In this document: positions 46,103 to 54,524 of the stretch, one piece after another
Position numbering within the stretch: the stretch's first letter is position 1
Layout: the number at the start of each line of letters is the position of its first letter
NCBI GenBank assembly: GCA_026397505.1
Contig: JAPLUR010000107.1
Location: 1-64,000 of the forward strand
DNA from: Candidatus Zixiibacteriota bacterium
GTDB taxonomy: Bacteria > Zixibacteria > MSB-5A5 > GN15 > PGXB01
Reading direction: 5' to 3'
DNA: 64,000 nt
The notes under the pieces: model-generated
What the model saw: the letters and a program-made list of their open reading frames with translations, nothing else
The model's database searches: none
What the model was told of the DNA's origin: nothing
Made by a program: the position numbers and the translations under genes

Positions 46103-47524
46103 ATGAATAAACTGCCGGCTCACATTGTGCCCGCCGCCCTATCTCTGGCGGCGATAATCTGCCTGGGAACCTCAACGGCATTCCCGCAGGGAAGTGGTAT
46201 CTGTTTTACCGTGGATTCTCTCGCTCCCTGGGCGGCTAATGCACCGGCTCCGATGGATATCGGGCTCTATTACGGCGGTGATACGGTCGCCAATCAGGCG
46301 GCGCATCCCGATATTGAGTACTGGCCTGACGGTTTTGGCCCGAGCGGCGGTGCGACAGTTATCGGTGTCAATCGTGACGGTTATCCGGACACGCTGGTCG
46401 CCTCGGTTGATACTCCCCGCTGGAAATACTGGATGGTGTTCACCCCTTATGTTTACAGCCAGGCAGTATATGAAGACCCCACTATCCGGGTGAGCAATGT
46501 CAAAGAGAGCGGCTGGATTCGCCCCTATGCGATCGGGGATGATCCCACCGACAGCAGCGAGAATTCCGACACGGTTTGGGTAAACGATCCGATATATAAT
46601 CATTATCACTATCTTGAAAACGGGCATTGTTCGGATCCGGAGTTTGCCTATGTCCCCGAAGAGGGACGCCTGTATGTACTGTTTAGAACCTCGAGCAAGT
46701 ATACTCACAGAATCTATGTCAAAGCGATTTTCTCGACCGATGGTATAAGCTGGGACGAGACGCAGGCTTTCAACCTTGTGGTCAGCGGGAGTCCGGAACC
46801 CTGGAAGGCCTGGGGTCTGGTCTCGCCTTCGGTTTGCCGCGATGCCCCGAACCGCTGGCGGATGTGGTTCGTCGACATTCCCGGCCTCAATCAGGGGTCT
46901 CAGATAATCGAGCTGACCGCGCCCAGACTGGACACCACCTGGACGGCAGTGGATACCTGCCTTATTGCGCCGCCCGATACGACGCTTCAGATCTGGCATA
47001 TCAAAGTTGTCCGTTCGCCGATGGATAGCGCGCTGTACCTTCTGGCGACAATCAACGGCATAGGCTCGACGAGTGCCGAGAAGTTCGGTCAATTTCTGTA
47101 TGTCAGCCAGTCGGGGGAAGTGTGGAACATGGTAGGGGAAATTCTTCCCAACGGCCCACCGGGCGCCTGGGATAACGAGACCTACCGTTCGACATTTCGG
47201 TTCGAGCGCATTAACGGCAGATGGACCATGCCGATATGGTACACCGGCGCGCGCGAAATTGGGCCGGGCCTCTCAGTCTGGGGGATTGGATTTACCACCG
47301 CCTATCCGCAATGGGTTCAGGGGGATGTTAATGGCGACTGCAGAATCAACATTTCCGATATCACTTTTCTGATCAACTACCTCTACAAAGGCGGATTGCG
47401 GCCGGATGCCAGGTTTCTCGCTGATATTGACGGCAACTGCCGGGCTAATATTCAGGACATAACTTATCTGATTTGTAATCTCTATAAGGGTGGTCCCGCG
47501 CCTCGCGCCGGTTGCGAGCAGTGA
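46103..47524 (+). CDS. Secreted dockerin-tailed protein with propeller-like domain
   Basis: A 473-residue exported protein from ATG 46103. A signal peptide spans about 1-29 (ending AFPQ). The body (about 35-405) has repeated aromatic/Asp strands (FAYVPEEGRLYVLFRTS, AIFSTDGISWDE, WRMWFVDIPG, FLYVSQSGEVWNMV), resembling the five-bladed propellers of GH43/GH32-type glycosidases, although I see no clear catalytic triad. The C-terminus has two dockerin repeats (VNGDCRINISD, IDGNCRANIQD) with Cys substitutions. Carbohydrate binding or hydrolysis is possible. Not recognised beyond that. Confidence 0.75.
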   Translation: MNKLPAHIVPAALSLAAIICLGTSTAFPQGSGICFTVDSLAPWAANAPAPMDIGLYYGGDTVANQAAHPDIEYWPDGFGPSGGATVIGVNRDGYPDTLVASVDTPRWKYWMVFTPYVYSQAVYEDPTIRVSNVKESGWIRPYAIGDDPTDSSENSDTVWVNDPIYNHYHYLENGHCSDPEFAYVPEEGRLYVLFRTSSKYTHRIYVKAIFSTDGISWDETQAFNLVVSGSPEPWKAWGLVSPSVCRDAPNRWRMWFVDIPGLNQGSQIIELTAPRLDTTWTAVDTCLIAPPDTTLQIWHIKVVRSPMDSALYLLATINGIGSTSAEKFGQFLYVSQSGEVWNMVGEILPNGPPGAWDNETYRSTFRFERINGRWTMPIWYTGAREIGPGLSVWGIGFTTAYPQWVQGDVNGDCRINISDITFLINYLYKGGLRPDARFLADIDGNCRANIQDITYLICNLYKGGPAPRAGCEQ

Positions 47525-47786
47525 CAGAGTAACGCACTGTACCGCAGATTGTTACGCTTGTGTCGACAAGAACGAACCGGCGATAAAGTAAGCCAACCAT
47601 ATACCAGCGAGATGACTAAATTTGGGTTTGTTTCTTCGTTTTTTAAAATGTACGCGGGATTGGCCTGGTGGGGATTTGGTGCGGCGGGCGCAGAAAGGCT
47701 TTCGGACAGGCTGAGGCCCCGCCGGGTACGCGGCGGGCAGTTATGTTTGTGGGACAAGAGGTTAGACTGGAATGGCCGGGTGGGGT

Positions 47787-47966
47787 GGGGGGAGTTCGTT
47801 TCTTCATTTTTGTATTCTTTTGTAGTGATCTTGTAGCGGTTTTGGGGCAAGTGCCACGCCGGTGACAGTTTTTGACAGTGTGAATGGCGATAATTTGCTT
47901 TTTTACTTTAGACATATAAATAGCCGTGCTTTCTATTAATAGGGGGAGGAGCCAATTCACCATCGG
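47787..47966 (+). repeat. Dispersed repeat element, copy 1
   Basis: Starts GGGGGGAGTTCGTTTCTTC and contains TTGTAGTGATCTTGTAGCG, a variable middle, a TTGCTTTTT...ACTTTAGACATATAAAT core and an end at CACCATCGG. Copies lie at 56603 (+) and 60494 (-). It lies just downstream of the dockerin gene and beside the terminator of the four-gene minus-strand operon. A possible non-autonomous mobile element. Confidence 0.75.
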
Positions 47967-48041
47967 AGTTGTAGTGATTTTGTTGGGATGGCGATTGATT
48001 GTCAAAAAATAGGTGGGGAAAGATTAGGCATGCGCCGCCCG

Positions 48042-48080
48042 CAAAAAACCAGGAGCACCCGCCGCGGCGGGCGCGCCTGG
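48042..48080 (-). terminator. Strong Rho-independent terminator of the four-gene operon
   Basis: Read on the minus strand, a long interrupted stem (CCAGGCGCGCCCGCCGC / GCGGCGGGTGCTCCTGG) is followed immediately by TTTTTT. It begins 2 bases after the stop codon of the toroid-protein gene. Confidence 0.85.
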
Positions 48081-48081
48081 C

Positions 48082-49032
48082 CTACAAAACTAAAGTCTGT
48101 TGCTTAAGATCACCGAGGAGATAGCAATTGAGTGCATGGGCGGCCATTGACGTGCTCATCAGGTGCATACAATCGCCATAGGGGGTATAGTCGCCAATAG
48201 TACGCTCCTTTTGTTCAGGCACCAGCAAAACAGGGGACGACGGCCAACTACTATCATGCAACTGCCATTCAAGTAATATCATAACTTGACGTACGCTAAA
48301 ATCTGTTTGTATTTTGCCAAGGCTTATTGCCGCCATCAAATTGTTAGCCGCTTCAAAGGGAGAACCTGGTTCTTTTAGACTGATTAATGACTCCCATGTG
48401 CTATTACCTATGTTGGACGGAATGCCGCCGCTCGCAGATAAAAATTCCAGATTCCGTGCTGTAGAGTAAGAATCTATTGTCCACCAAAATGACGGCCAGA
48501 GCCCATTCGCCTTCCAGATATCCAAACATGCCTGTCTTACTCGGTTTACGATTGCGGTGTCAGCCTCTACTGCAATTAGTGCCATACCTACAACAGGCGT
48601 AACATCTGCATGTTCCAAAGCCCAAGAGCCAAATCGTTTGATGTCTAGAAATGTTCGCGCCGCCCCGCTTGAGCTTAAGTAATGCTTTAATGTTGCGGCT
48701 GCGTCCATTCCGAAATGACCACCCATTTTGGCAAGAAATCTAAAAGCCCAAGCGGTAGAATCTGCGTCGGTTGCGGTTTCTCGGTTATAACCCCAACCTT
48801 TCGCGCCACGTATGGAATGCAGAGCGTTCATGGCTTTATTCAATGCCATAGTGAAGTCCTGTCGATTGGGAGCGGATGCTAGAGACCAGCCAACACAAGC
48901 CGTGGTCCAGGCTTCGCTAGCCCCAGAGGGAAGCGAGTAGTCCCGCCAGAAGCCCTCCTGGTTCTGGCAACTAAGCAGGAAAGTCTGCGCTTTAGAAATT
49001 GAATCCCTCAAGTTATGTATTCTTAAATCCAT
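48082..49032 (-). CDS. Alpha/alpha-toroid (terpene cyclase/prenyltransferase-fold) protein
   Basis: About 316 residues from ATG 49032; ATG 49044 and the longer frame to 49101 are alternatives that overlap the upstream gene more. Repeated helical hairpins with QW-like elements are visible (NQEGFWRDY, GAKGWGYNRE, ANGLWPSFWW, LHDSSWPSSP), as in squalene-hopene and class II diterpene cyclases. The segment ATDADSTAWAF matches a D-x-D-(D/S/T)-T-A acid motif that protonates isoprenoids in class II cyclases. It is shorter than a typical two-domain cyclase, so it may be a single-toroid enzyme or a non-catalytic relative. Last gene of the operon with the prenyltransferase-like gene. No signal peptide. 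Confidence 0.6.
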   Translation of the reverse strand: MDLRIHNLRDSISKAQTFLLSCQNQEGFWRDYSLPSGASEAWTTACVGWSLASAPNRQDFTMALNKAMNALHSIRGAKGWGYNRETATDADSTAWAFRFLAKMGGHFGMDAAATLKHYLSSSGAARTFLDIKRFGSWALEHADVTPVVGMALIAVEADTAIVNRVRQACLDIWKANGLWPSFWWTIDSYSTARNLEFLSASGGIPSNIGNSTWESLISLKEPGSPFEAANNLMAAISLGKIQTDFSVRQVMILLEWQLHDSSWPSSPVLLVPEQKERTIGDYTPYGDCMHLMSTSMAAHALNCYLLGDLKQQTLVL

Positions 49033-50086
49033 GCGGTTTGACATAAGTAGTGATATGCTCCAATCCCTCAACGAATCCAAGGCTGATAAATTCGATTTCA
49101 AAACCCCCGAAGCACTCTGTTATATCCTCAAGAAATCCATTCAGTTTCTGGTCATCCAGATTCCAGTATCTCACGAGATCGATGATCAGCGGAATAAGAA
49201 GATAGAGTTTATCTCTTTTTATTAACTGGCAAGATATGTCAATTTTTGTTCTTTTGATTTCTGGCTGCATCAGCCGCCCTTTGTCTAAAATGAAGTCGTA
49301 ACCGAGTGTGACGCTTTGTTGAATGAAAGGTCCGAAAGCATCGGTAAAAGACCTACATACAAAACCAACATCGCGTTCGGAGCCATGTAATTTATTAATA
49401 CCGGCTTTCAGCATGGATTCATGATTTGGATGTTGCACTCCGACATATAGTCTTATGGCATGAATCTGTTCGGATATGACTAGACCCAATCCCACTGGTA
49501 TCGCATAAAGTGATATTTGCTCAAATGACATTTTAAGTTGTGCCGCAAGAGCACCTTCACTAAACCAGGTTAAGACATCGGCCAGACGTTGCCACCGACA
49601 AAGTGCCTCGTCATAGCGAAGATTCAAATAAAGACGCAATTGGACATCATCTTTCGATAAATCACATCCCAGCCATATTCCGCCCCATAGTTTCCGAGTA
49701 GTATCGGCGTCCCAAGGGAAAACACGAGAAATAACAGCGTTGAGGTCGTGCAGGACAAATTCCCATCCCAACTTGTGGAGGAGTTCATCAACGACCCTGA
49801 GTGATATGTTTATCTGCTCCAAGACGGTAATTCCCAGTCCGCCAGGTTCAACCAGCATGCGGAATGGCACCACATCCGCATTTCTCGTAGATTTTAGAGA
49901 ATATACAACCGGTGTACCATCAAGACACATAGATGCCCGACGGAGCTTGGCTTTTCCCTGAAAATCATTCATTAATGAATTAATTAAAGCCCTATGGAGA
50001 AGATGGCAGTTTTCAGGCAAGCCATCTTCTCCATACAATTCCGAAGTCCGTCGATCAAAAAATTTCCGGAATCTTTCGTCAGCCAT
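49013..50086 (-). CDS. Unknown protein with weak ABBA/DMATS prenyltransferase resemblance
   Basis: A 357-residue cytoplasmic protein not confidently recognised. It has repeated blocks of a helix pair followed by two strands, with strand motifs such as GCDLSKDDVQLRLYLNLR, GLGLVISEQIHAIRLYVGV and DVGFVCRSFTDAF. That alternation and the G-x-D-L...(K/R)-(L/V)-Y pattern recall ABBA-fold aromatic or peptide prenyltransferases (DMATS, LynF/PatF type), which attach isoprenyl groups to aromatic side chains. The overlap with the cyclase-fold gene makes the idea coherent, but by eye the match is weak. The ATG shares a base with the glycine-rich gene's stop (TAATG), so the two are translationally coupled. 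Confidence 0.5.
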   Translation of the reverse strand: MADERFRKFFDRRTSELYGEDGLPENCHLLHRALINSLMNDFQGKAKLRRASMCLDGTPVVYSLKSTRNADVVPFRMLVEPGGLGITVLEQINISLRVVDELLHKLGWEFVLHDLNAVISRVFPWDADTTRKLWGGIWLGCDLSKDDVQLRLYLNLRYDEALCRWQRLADVLTWFSEGALAAQLKMSFEQISLYAIPVGLGLVISEQIHAIRLYVGVQHPNHESMLKAGINKLHGSERDVGFVCRSFTDAFGPFIQQSVTLGYDFILDKGRLMQPEIKRTKIDISCQLIKRDKLYLLIPLIIDLVRYWNLDDQKLNGFLEDITECFGGFEIEFISLGFVEGLEHITTYVKPHGFKNT

Positions 50087-50847
50087 TACGGCGTTTGCTC
50101 AAATATATCCACAGTTGCTGGTGATCCCGGCAGACCGGGATTCCCAGGATCTCCAGCAATACCATAGGAATCGCCCCGGTCGCCCCGGTCGCCCCCGGGG
50201 TTTCCAGAACCACCATTTCCGCCCCCGCCGGGAGGCCCATTTTCACCTCTAAGGCCGCCGGTCCCGCCAGCACCGCCAGAAAGGCCCGAGCCCGCCGGGT
50301 CAGCAACAACATTCGGAAATATGGCACCGGAATCATAGAGGATTACTATATGACCGCCGCTGCCGCCACGCCCACCACGGCCACCATCCCCACCATTACC
50401 TCCATTGCCGCCATTTCCGCCGTCGCCTCCACGCCCTTGAGCAGCATGCGGTTCACAGCCCTCGCCACTGCCACCAGCTCCGCCATCACCACCGTGCTGA
50501 CCTTGCTGTCCGGCACCACCTGTGCCGCCATTGCCACCGTAGCCGCCGTTTCCCCCCTTGTAGTTCAATGTTATTGTCCCAGTTAGAAATGTACTATCTA
50601 TGGTTACATACGCACCATTAGTTCCAGCTGAACCCTCACCCCCATTTTGGCCGTTCCAACCCGGCGCGCCTTGTCCTCCATTTCCGCCGGCAGCACCATT
50701 TGTCGGCGACTCATCTCCCCAGGTGCTGCATTCAGCAGCCCTGCCCGCAGCACCGTTACTGGCTATGGTCGCGGGATCCGGTGCGAGGCCGTTCGCACCA
50801 TGAGCCCCATTAACTCCATCCACTCCAGAGCCTTCGAACATCGCCAT
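50086..50847 (-). CDS. Glycine-rich repeat protein (PGRS/collagen-like)
   Basis: A 253-residue protein starting MAMFEGSGVDG after a perfect AAGGAGG. Roughly half the residues are Gly, in GGNGGxGGxGG runs (about 95-170 and 190-225), with a short collagen-like stretch near the end (GDPGNPGLPGSP). Two non-glycine beta-strand segments interrupt it (about 79-95, YVTIDSTFLTGTITLNY; about 168-180, HIVILYDSGAIF). Two Cys residues (AECST, GEGCEP) stand out. No signal peptide is visible. It could be a structural beta-helix or polyglycine-II protein, or a substrate of the downstream enzymes. The strand opposite has long open frames caused by GGN codons; these are shadows. Confidence 0.75.
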   Translation of the reverse strand: MAMFEGSGVDGVNGAHGANGLAPDPATIASNGAAGRAAECSTWGDESPTNGAAGGNGGQGAPGWNGQNGGEGSAGTNGAYVTIDSTFLTGTITLNYKGGNGGYGGNGGTGGAGQQGQHGGDGGAGGSGEGCEPHAAQGRGGDGGNGGNGGNGGDGGRGGRGGSGGHIVILYDSGAIFPNVVADPAGSGLSGGAGGTGGLRGENGPPGGGGNGGSGNPGGDRGDRGDSYGIAGDPGNPGLPGSPATVDIFEQTP

Positions 50848-50874
50848 GATTAACCTCCTTAATTCATATTGTTA

Positions 50875-51528
50875 TTATACGTGTTTGATCTGATAAGAAT
50901 GCAGCTTTGTATTGTTGCCGAGCCTAATGCACCCCGAACCGTATACTATGATATTGGTTATGTATACAGCGGCGAAGTTCCTGAATATGACGACTTCGTT
51001 CGGGCAGACAATTAGAGTATCAGCAACAAATGTGTTTAGTCGCTTGGCGCGCTCCAGCATATACTCTATCACACCCTTATATGGGATCTTTGATACTATC
51101 TTTTTGTCTACATACCCAAAAAGCAGGTTATGAGCCATATCCTTTACCGCTATTCTTTCGTCAGGCTCCAATTCCTTCAATGACTCTATGTTTCGTGTAG
51201 GAAGATGATGCATTTGAACACAGGGCAAGCGATAACAGGGTTTTTCTTTATCGAAAACCCGGTTTGGCACACCGGCCAGTTCTTTAAGTTCGTCGATATT
51301 TTTGGGTGATATTGTACGAATATATCTGTCCAACTCCCCGACATGAGGATCAAATTTCCTGATTGGGTCCAGGTAAACAGGCCCTTTGATAACATTGCAA
51401 ATCGGATTCAGCGGCTTCAACTCTGTCGGTTTCATCCCAAATATCTTCAGCTTATCTTGTAACCACTCGGGTTTCGGTGAAAGCAGATGCTTACGATGCT
51501 CGTGAAGAAAATCCTTCTGTTCTTTCAT
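50875..51528 (-). CDS. Unknown protein, first gene of the four-gene operon
   Basis: A 217-residue protein not recognised. ATG 51528 (MKEQKDFLHEHRKHLL) is preferred to the upstream in-frame ATG at 51555 because GGAGG sits 6 bases before it. The N-terminal half is charged and Pro-rich (KPEWLQDKLKIFGMKPTELKPLNPI, DPHVGELDRYIRTI). The C-terminal 50 residues are strand-rich (TLIVCPNEVVIFRNFAAVYITNIIVYGSGCIRLG), resembling rungs of a beta-helix or a cupin-like roll. Four or five Cys residues are present. No signal peptide or TM segment. The operon promoter must lie in the 673-bp spacer upstream. The next gene begins 27 bases after its stop. Confidence 0.7.
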   Translation of the reverse strand: MKEQKDFLHEHRKHLLSPKPEWLQDKLKIFGMKPTELKPLNPICNVIKGPVYLDPIRKFDPHVGELDRYIRTISPKNIDELKELAGVPNRVFDKEKPCYRLPCVQMHHLPTRNIESLKELEPDERIAVKDMAHNLLFGYVDKKIVSKIPYKGVIEYMLERAKRLNTFVADTLIVCPNEVVIFRNFAAVYITNIIVYGSGCIRLGNNTKLHSYQIKHV

Positions 51529-51555
51529 ATTATCCTCCATAAGGGTTTGATACAC

Positions 51556-52228
51556 TCCATAAAACTGTTTTCTTCATTTCTGGCGGACCTCCAACTTTCT
51601 CAGTTATAGGCGTTCATTTCATTCAAAGCTCCTTAAATCCTGTTGGATTGTAGCTCATTTTGAGCTAAACCATTCATATCACCTCCTTTCAGACGCTTTG
51701 GAATATCTGAATTGTGCACGGGCTAACATCGTCCATATTGATCCATATCATATAACGCCTCTAAAATGCTTCGAAACTCTGCATAATGCACCCGCGTAAG
51801 CAGTATCCATTTCACGCCTAGTTGAAGAGATACCTAGTTAGCGCGCTGACATGCCAAATTCAACCCGAGGACTGTCACAGACGGGCATAGGATCCTAATC
51901 AGTTCGGTTGCGTCGAGTTGATATCCCCGGTTGATCGCTTTTCGAAATGCTTTCCGCGCTCATCAACAATATCATTAGGCATAGCGCCTATGTCAAGTTA
52001 TTTTTACTAAACTTGGAAAGCATCTTCTCATTTGATATGGTAAGCCCGATGTAATGGGGTGTCACTTGTTGTCACCATTTGCGGCGGCTCCCATGGCTGG
52101 TACCAACGAACAGGGCGCTAATCGGGACGCGGCCTGAAAGGGCCAGCAAATATCTATTGACAATCGGGAAGTCAAGTATAATCTTATTGGCTTAGGCGGG
52201 CAGGGCCCGCGGCGAGGTTTACGGCGAC
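51556..52228. other. Gene-free 673-bp divergent spacer
   Basis: Lies between the minus-strand four-gene operon and the plus-strand HNH gene, so it should carry both promoters. On the plus strand TTGACA (52157) and TATAAT (52177) occur, but only 14 bases apart, shorter than usual. No ORF or RNA is supported. Confidence 0.45.
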
Positions 52229-52741
52229 ATGAGTCTGCTTAGTCATAACGTATTGGTGCTCAATCAAAACTATGAACCGCTTTCGGTTTGTTCGGCCCGA
52301 AGAGCGATCGTTCTACTTTTCCTGGGCAAAGCCGAAATGATCGAAACCTACGACGGGGTCAAAATCCGGTCGATCAGCCGGTCATTCCCGATGCCCTCGG
52401 TAGTGCGGCTCGACCGCTATATCAAAGCCCCCCGCAAAAGAATCCTTCTGACGCGCAAAAATGTCCTTATCCGAGACGGCCATACCTGCTGCTACTGCGG
52501 GGCGGTCAAAGGGCCGATGACGGTCGACCATATTATCCCCAAGAATATGGGAGGCGCCGACACCTGGGAAAATCTGGCCTGCGCCTGCGACCGCTGTAAC
52601 AACATGAAAGGAAACCGGCCGCTCATGCAGGCCGGGATGAAACTTCTGCGCAAGCCGACCCGCCCCAATCATATCACCTATATCCAACGCTTTGTGGGGG
52701 TCACCGACAACCGCTGGAAACAATACCTTTTCATGGAGTAA
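52229..52741 (+). CDS. HNH endonuclease
   Basis: A 170-residue protein of the stand-alone HNH family common in bacteria. The N-terminal VLVLNQNYEPLSVCSARRAIVLL is typical of this group. The HNH fold follows at about 84-135: the zinc knuckle CCYCG pairs with CDRCN, and the catalytic part is TVDHIIPKNMGG with NLACACDRCNNMKGNR. Its cellular role is not established. It lies 2 bases upstream of trpS and is probably co-transcribed. Confidence 0.9.
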   Translation: MSLLSHNVLVLNQNYEPLSVCSARRAIVLLFLGKAEMIETYDGVKIRSISRSFPMPSVVRLDRYIKAPRKRILLTRKNVLIRDGHTCCYCGAVKGPMTVDHIIPKNMGGADTWENLACACDRCNNMKGNRPLMQAGMKLLRKPTRPNHITYIQRFVGVTDNRWKQYLFME

Positions 52742-52743
52742 TC

Positions 52744-53733
52744 TTGAACAAAAGGGAAACGATTCTATCCGGAATGCAGCCCTCCGGGGAACTGCATATT
52801 GGGAATTTGGAGGCGGCGCTCAAGAACTGGGTGCGGCTTCAGGATGAATATAACATGTATTGCTGCATAGTCGACTGGCACGCTCTGACCGGCGACTATG
52901 AAAACACCGGGATCATGAAAGAGCGGGTGGAACAACTGGCAATCGACTATCTGGCGGCGGGGCTAGATCCGGAGCGATGCGCCATTTTTGTCCAATCCGA
53001 TGTGAAAGAGCATGCCGAACTGCATCTTCTCTTCTCGATGATTGTTACGGTCCCGACCCTGACCCGTCTTCCGACCTACACCGAGAAGAAAGAGGAAAAA
53101 GGGCTGGATAGTTACGGTTTTCTGGGGTATCCGGTGTTGCAGGCGGCCGATATTTGTGTTTATAACGCCGACAAGGTGCCTGTGGGGAAAGATCAGGAAA
53201 AGCATATCTGGCTGGCGGCCGATCTGGCTAAGAGATTCAACACTCTCTATGGGCAGACGTTTGTCGAACCGCAGGCGCTGTTCACGAAGATTCCGGTTAT
53301 CCCCGGCATGGATGGGCGGAAGATGTCGAAATCGTATGACAATCATATACCGATTGCGGCAACCGAAAAAGAGACGACGGAGAGGATAAGGAAATATTTC
53401 ACCGACCCGCAGAAACTTCGCCGAGGCGACCCCGGGCGTCCGGAAATCTGTCCGGTTTATTGCCTGCATCAGGTTTACACGCCGGAGCCCGAGAAGCTGA
53501 TCGCCCCGCCCTGCCGAAGCGGCGAGCTGGGCTGTGTGGACTGCAAAATGAAACTGGCGGCCAATCTGAATGAGTCCCTCCGCCCGCTTCGCGAAAAAAG
53601 AGTTGTTATTGAAAATAATAAAGATTATATCTGGGATGTGTTGAAAAACGGAGCAACTCGCGCGAGAAAACGGGCCTCGGAAGTAATGGAAAGAGTCCGG
53701 GCCGCAATGAAAATGGATTATTATCGGCAATGA
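52744..53733 (+). CDS. trpS: Tryptophan--tRNA ligase
   Basis: A 329-residue class I aminoacyl-tRNA synthetase. The HIGH-like motif is H18-I-G-N (SGELHIGN) and the KMSKS loop is at about 193-197 (DGRKMSKSYDN). GMQPSG near the N-terminus is the TrpRS-specific tryptophan/ATP-binding segment. TTG 52744 is the likely start, with GGAG just upstream; the first ATG in frame (M11) would cut off a conserved strand. It overlaps scpA by 4 bases. Confidence 0.95.
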   Translation: MNKRETILSGMQPSGELHIGNLEAALKNWVRLQDEYNMYCCIVDWHALTGDYENTGIMKERVEQLAIDYLAAGLDPERCAIFVQSDVKEHAELHLLFSMIVTVPTLTRLPTYTEKKEEKGLDSYGFLGYPVLQAADICVYNADKVPVGKDQEKHIWLAADLAKRFNTLYGQTFVEPQALFTKIPVIPGMDGRKMSKSYDNHIPIAATEKETTERIRKYFTDPQKLRRGDPGRPEICPVYCLHQVYTPEPEKLIAPPCRSGELGCVDCKMKLAANLNESLRPLREKRVVIENNKDYIWDVLKNGATRARKRASEVMERVRAAMKMDYYRQ

Positions 53734-54512
53734 ACGGCACGCCCAAAGAAAACTATTCGGTCAACCTGGAAATTTTCCAGGGGCCGCTGGATCTTCTGCT
53801 CTATCTTATCCGCAAGGATGAAATCGATATTTATGATATTCCGATTGCCCGAGTGACCCAGCAGTATATGCAGTATATAGAGATGATGAAGATTTTAAAT
53901 CTGGAACTGGCCGGCGAATATATCCTGATGGCGGCGACACTTATCCGGATCAAGGCGCGGCTGCTTTTGCCTCGCGATGAATCGGAGGAGGAAGAGGGCG
54001 ACCCGCGTGAAAATCTGGTGGCAGCGCTTCTGGAATACAAGAAATTCAAGGAGGCGGGTGAAATCCTGCGCGAAAAGAGAATACTTGAGGAGCGGGTCTT
54101 TGTTCCGGACGGGCTGGGGGGCGGCAACGGCGACAGGGAGAAGATTATTCTCTCCGATACCACCACCCTGTTTGACCTTCTGACCGCTTTCAAGGAAGTT
54201 CTGGATCGGGCCGGACAAGACAGCCAGTACACGATAAATCCCGAAGCAGGTACCATTGAGGATCGCATCACCATAATTATGGCGATTCTGGCCGGGAAAG
54301 ATTCAGCCACTTTTATAGAGTTGTTTGAGGATATTCCCCGCAAGCTGACCGCAATCCTGACTTTTCTGGCGATTCTGGAACTGGTCAAGATCAAGCGGAT
54401 CACGGTGCGGCAGTCGCTCCCCTTCTCGGAGTTGAGAGTTTATCGCGGCGATGATTTTCATAATCCCGAACCGGTAATAGAGTTCATAAAGAAGTTTCAT
54501 TTTCTGCAATAG
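53730..54512 (+). CDS. scpA: Segregation and condensation protein A
   Basis: A 260-residue kleisin subunit of the bacterial condensin Smc-ScpAB. It has the conserved N-terminal FQGPLDLLLYLIRKDEIDIYDIPIARVTQQY and MAATLIRIKARLLLP, a linker at about 85-170, and a C-terminal winged helix (FLAILELVKIKRITVRQ). It bridges the Smc head and neck to compact chromosomes. Translationally coupled to trpS; scpB follows after 12 bases. Confidence 0.95.
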   Translation: MNGTPKENYSVNLEIFQGPLDLLLYLIRKDEIDIYDIPIARVTQQYMQYIEMMKILNLELAGEYILMAATLIRIKARLLLPRDESEEEEGDPRENLVAALLEYKKFKEAGEILREKRILEERVFVPDGLGGGNGDREKIILSDTTTLFDLLTAFKEVLDRAGQDSQYTINPEAGTIEDRITIIMAILAGKDSATFIELFEDIPRKLTAILTFLAILELVKIKRITVRQSLPFSELRVYRGDDFHNPEPVIEFIKKFHFLQ

Positions 54513-54524
54513 TGAGAAAAGCAT

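Noticed and set aside
46172-47092. 306-codon minus-strand open frame
   Set aside because: Shadow of the secreted dockerin protein; composition is Arg/Ile-rich with no domain.
50350-50853. Overlapping plus-strand frames rich in Thr, Ala and Pro
   Set aside because: Complement of the GGN codons of the glycine-rich gene on the minus strand.
52157-52182. TTGACA/TATAAT promoter for the HNH-trpS operon
   Set aside because: The 14-base spacing is too short for a standard sigma-70 promoter, so I mention it only in the spacer entry.
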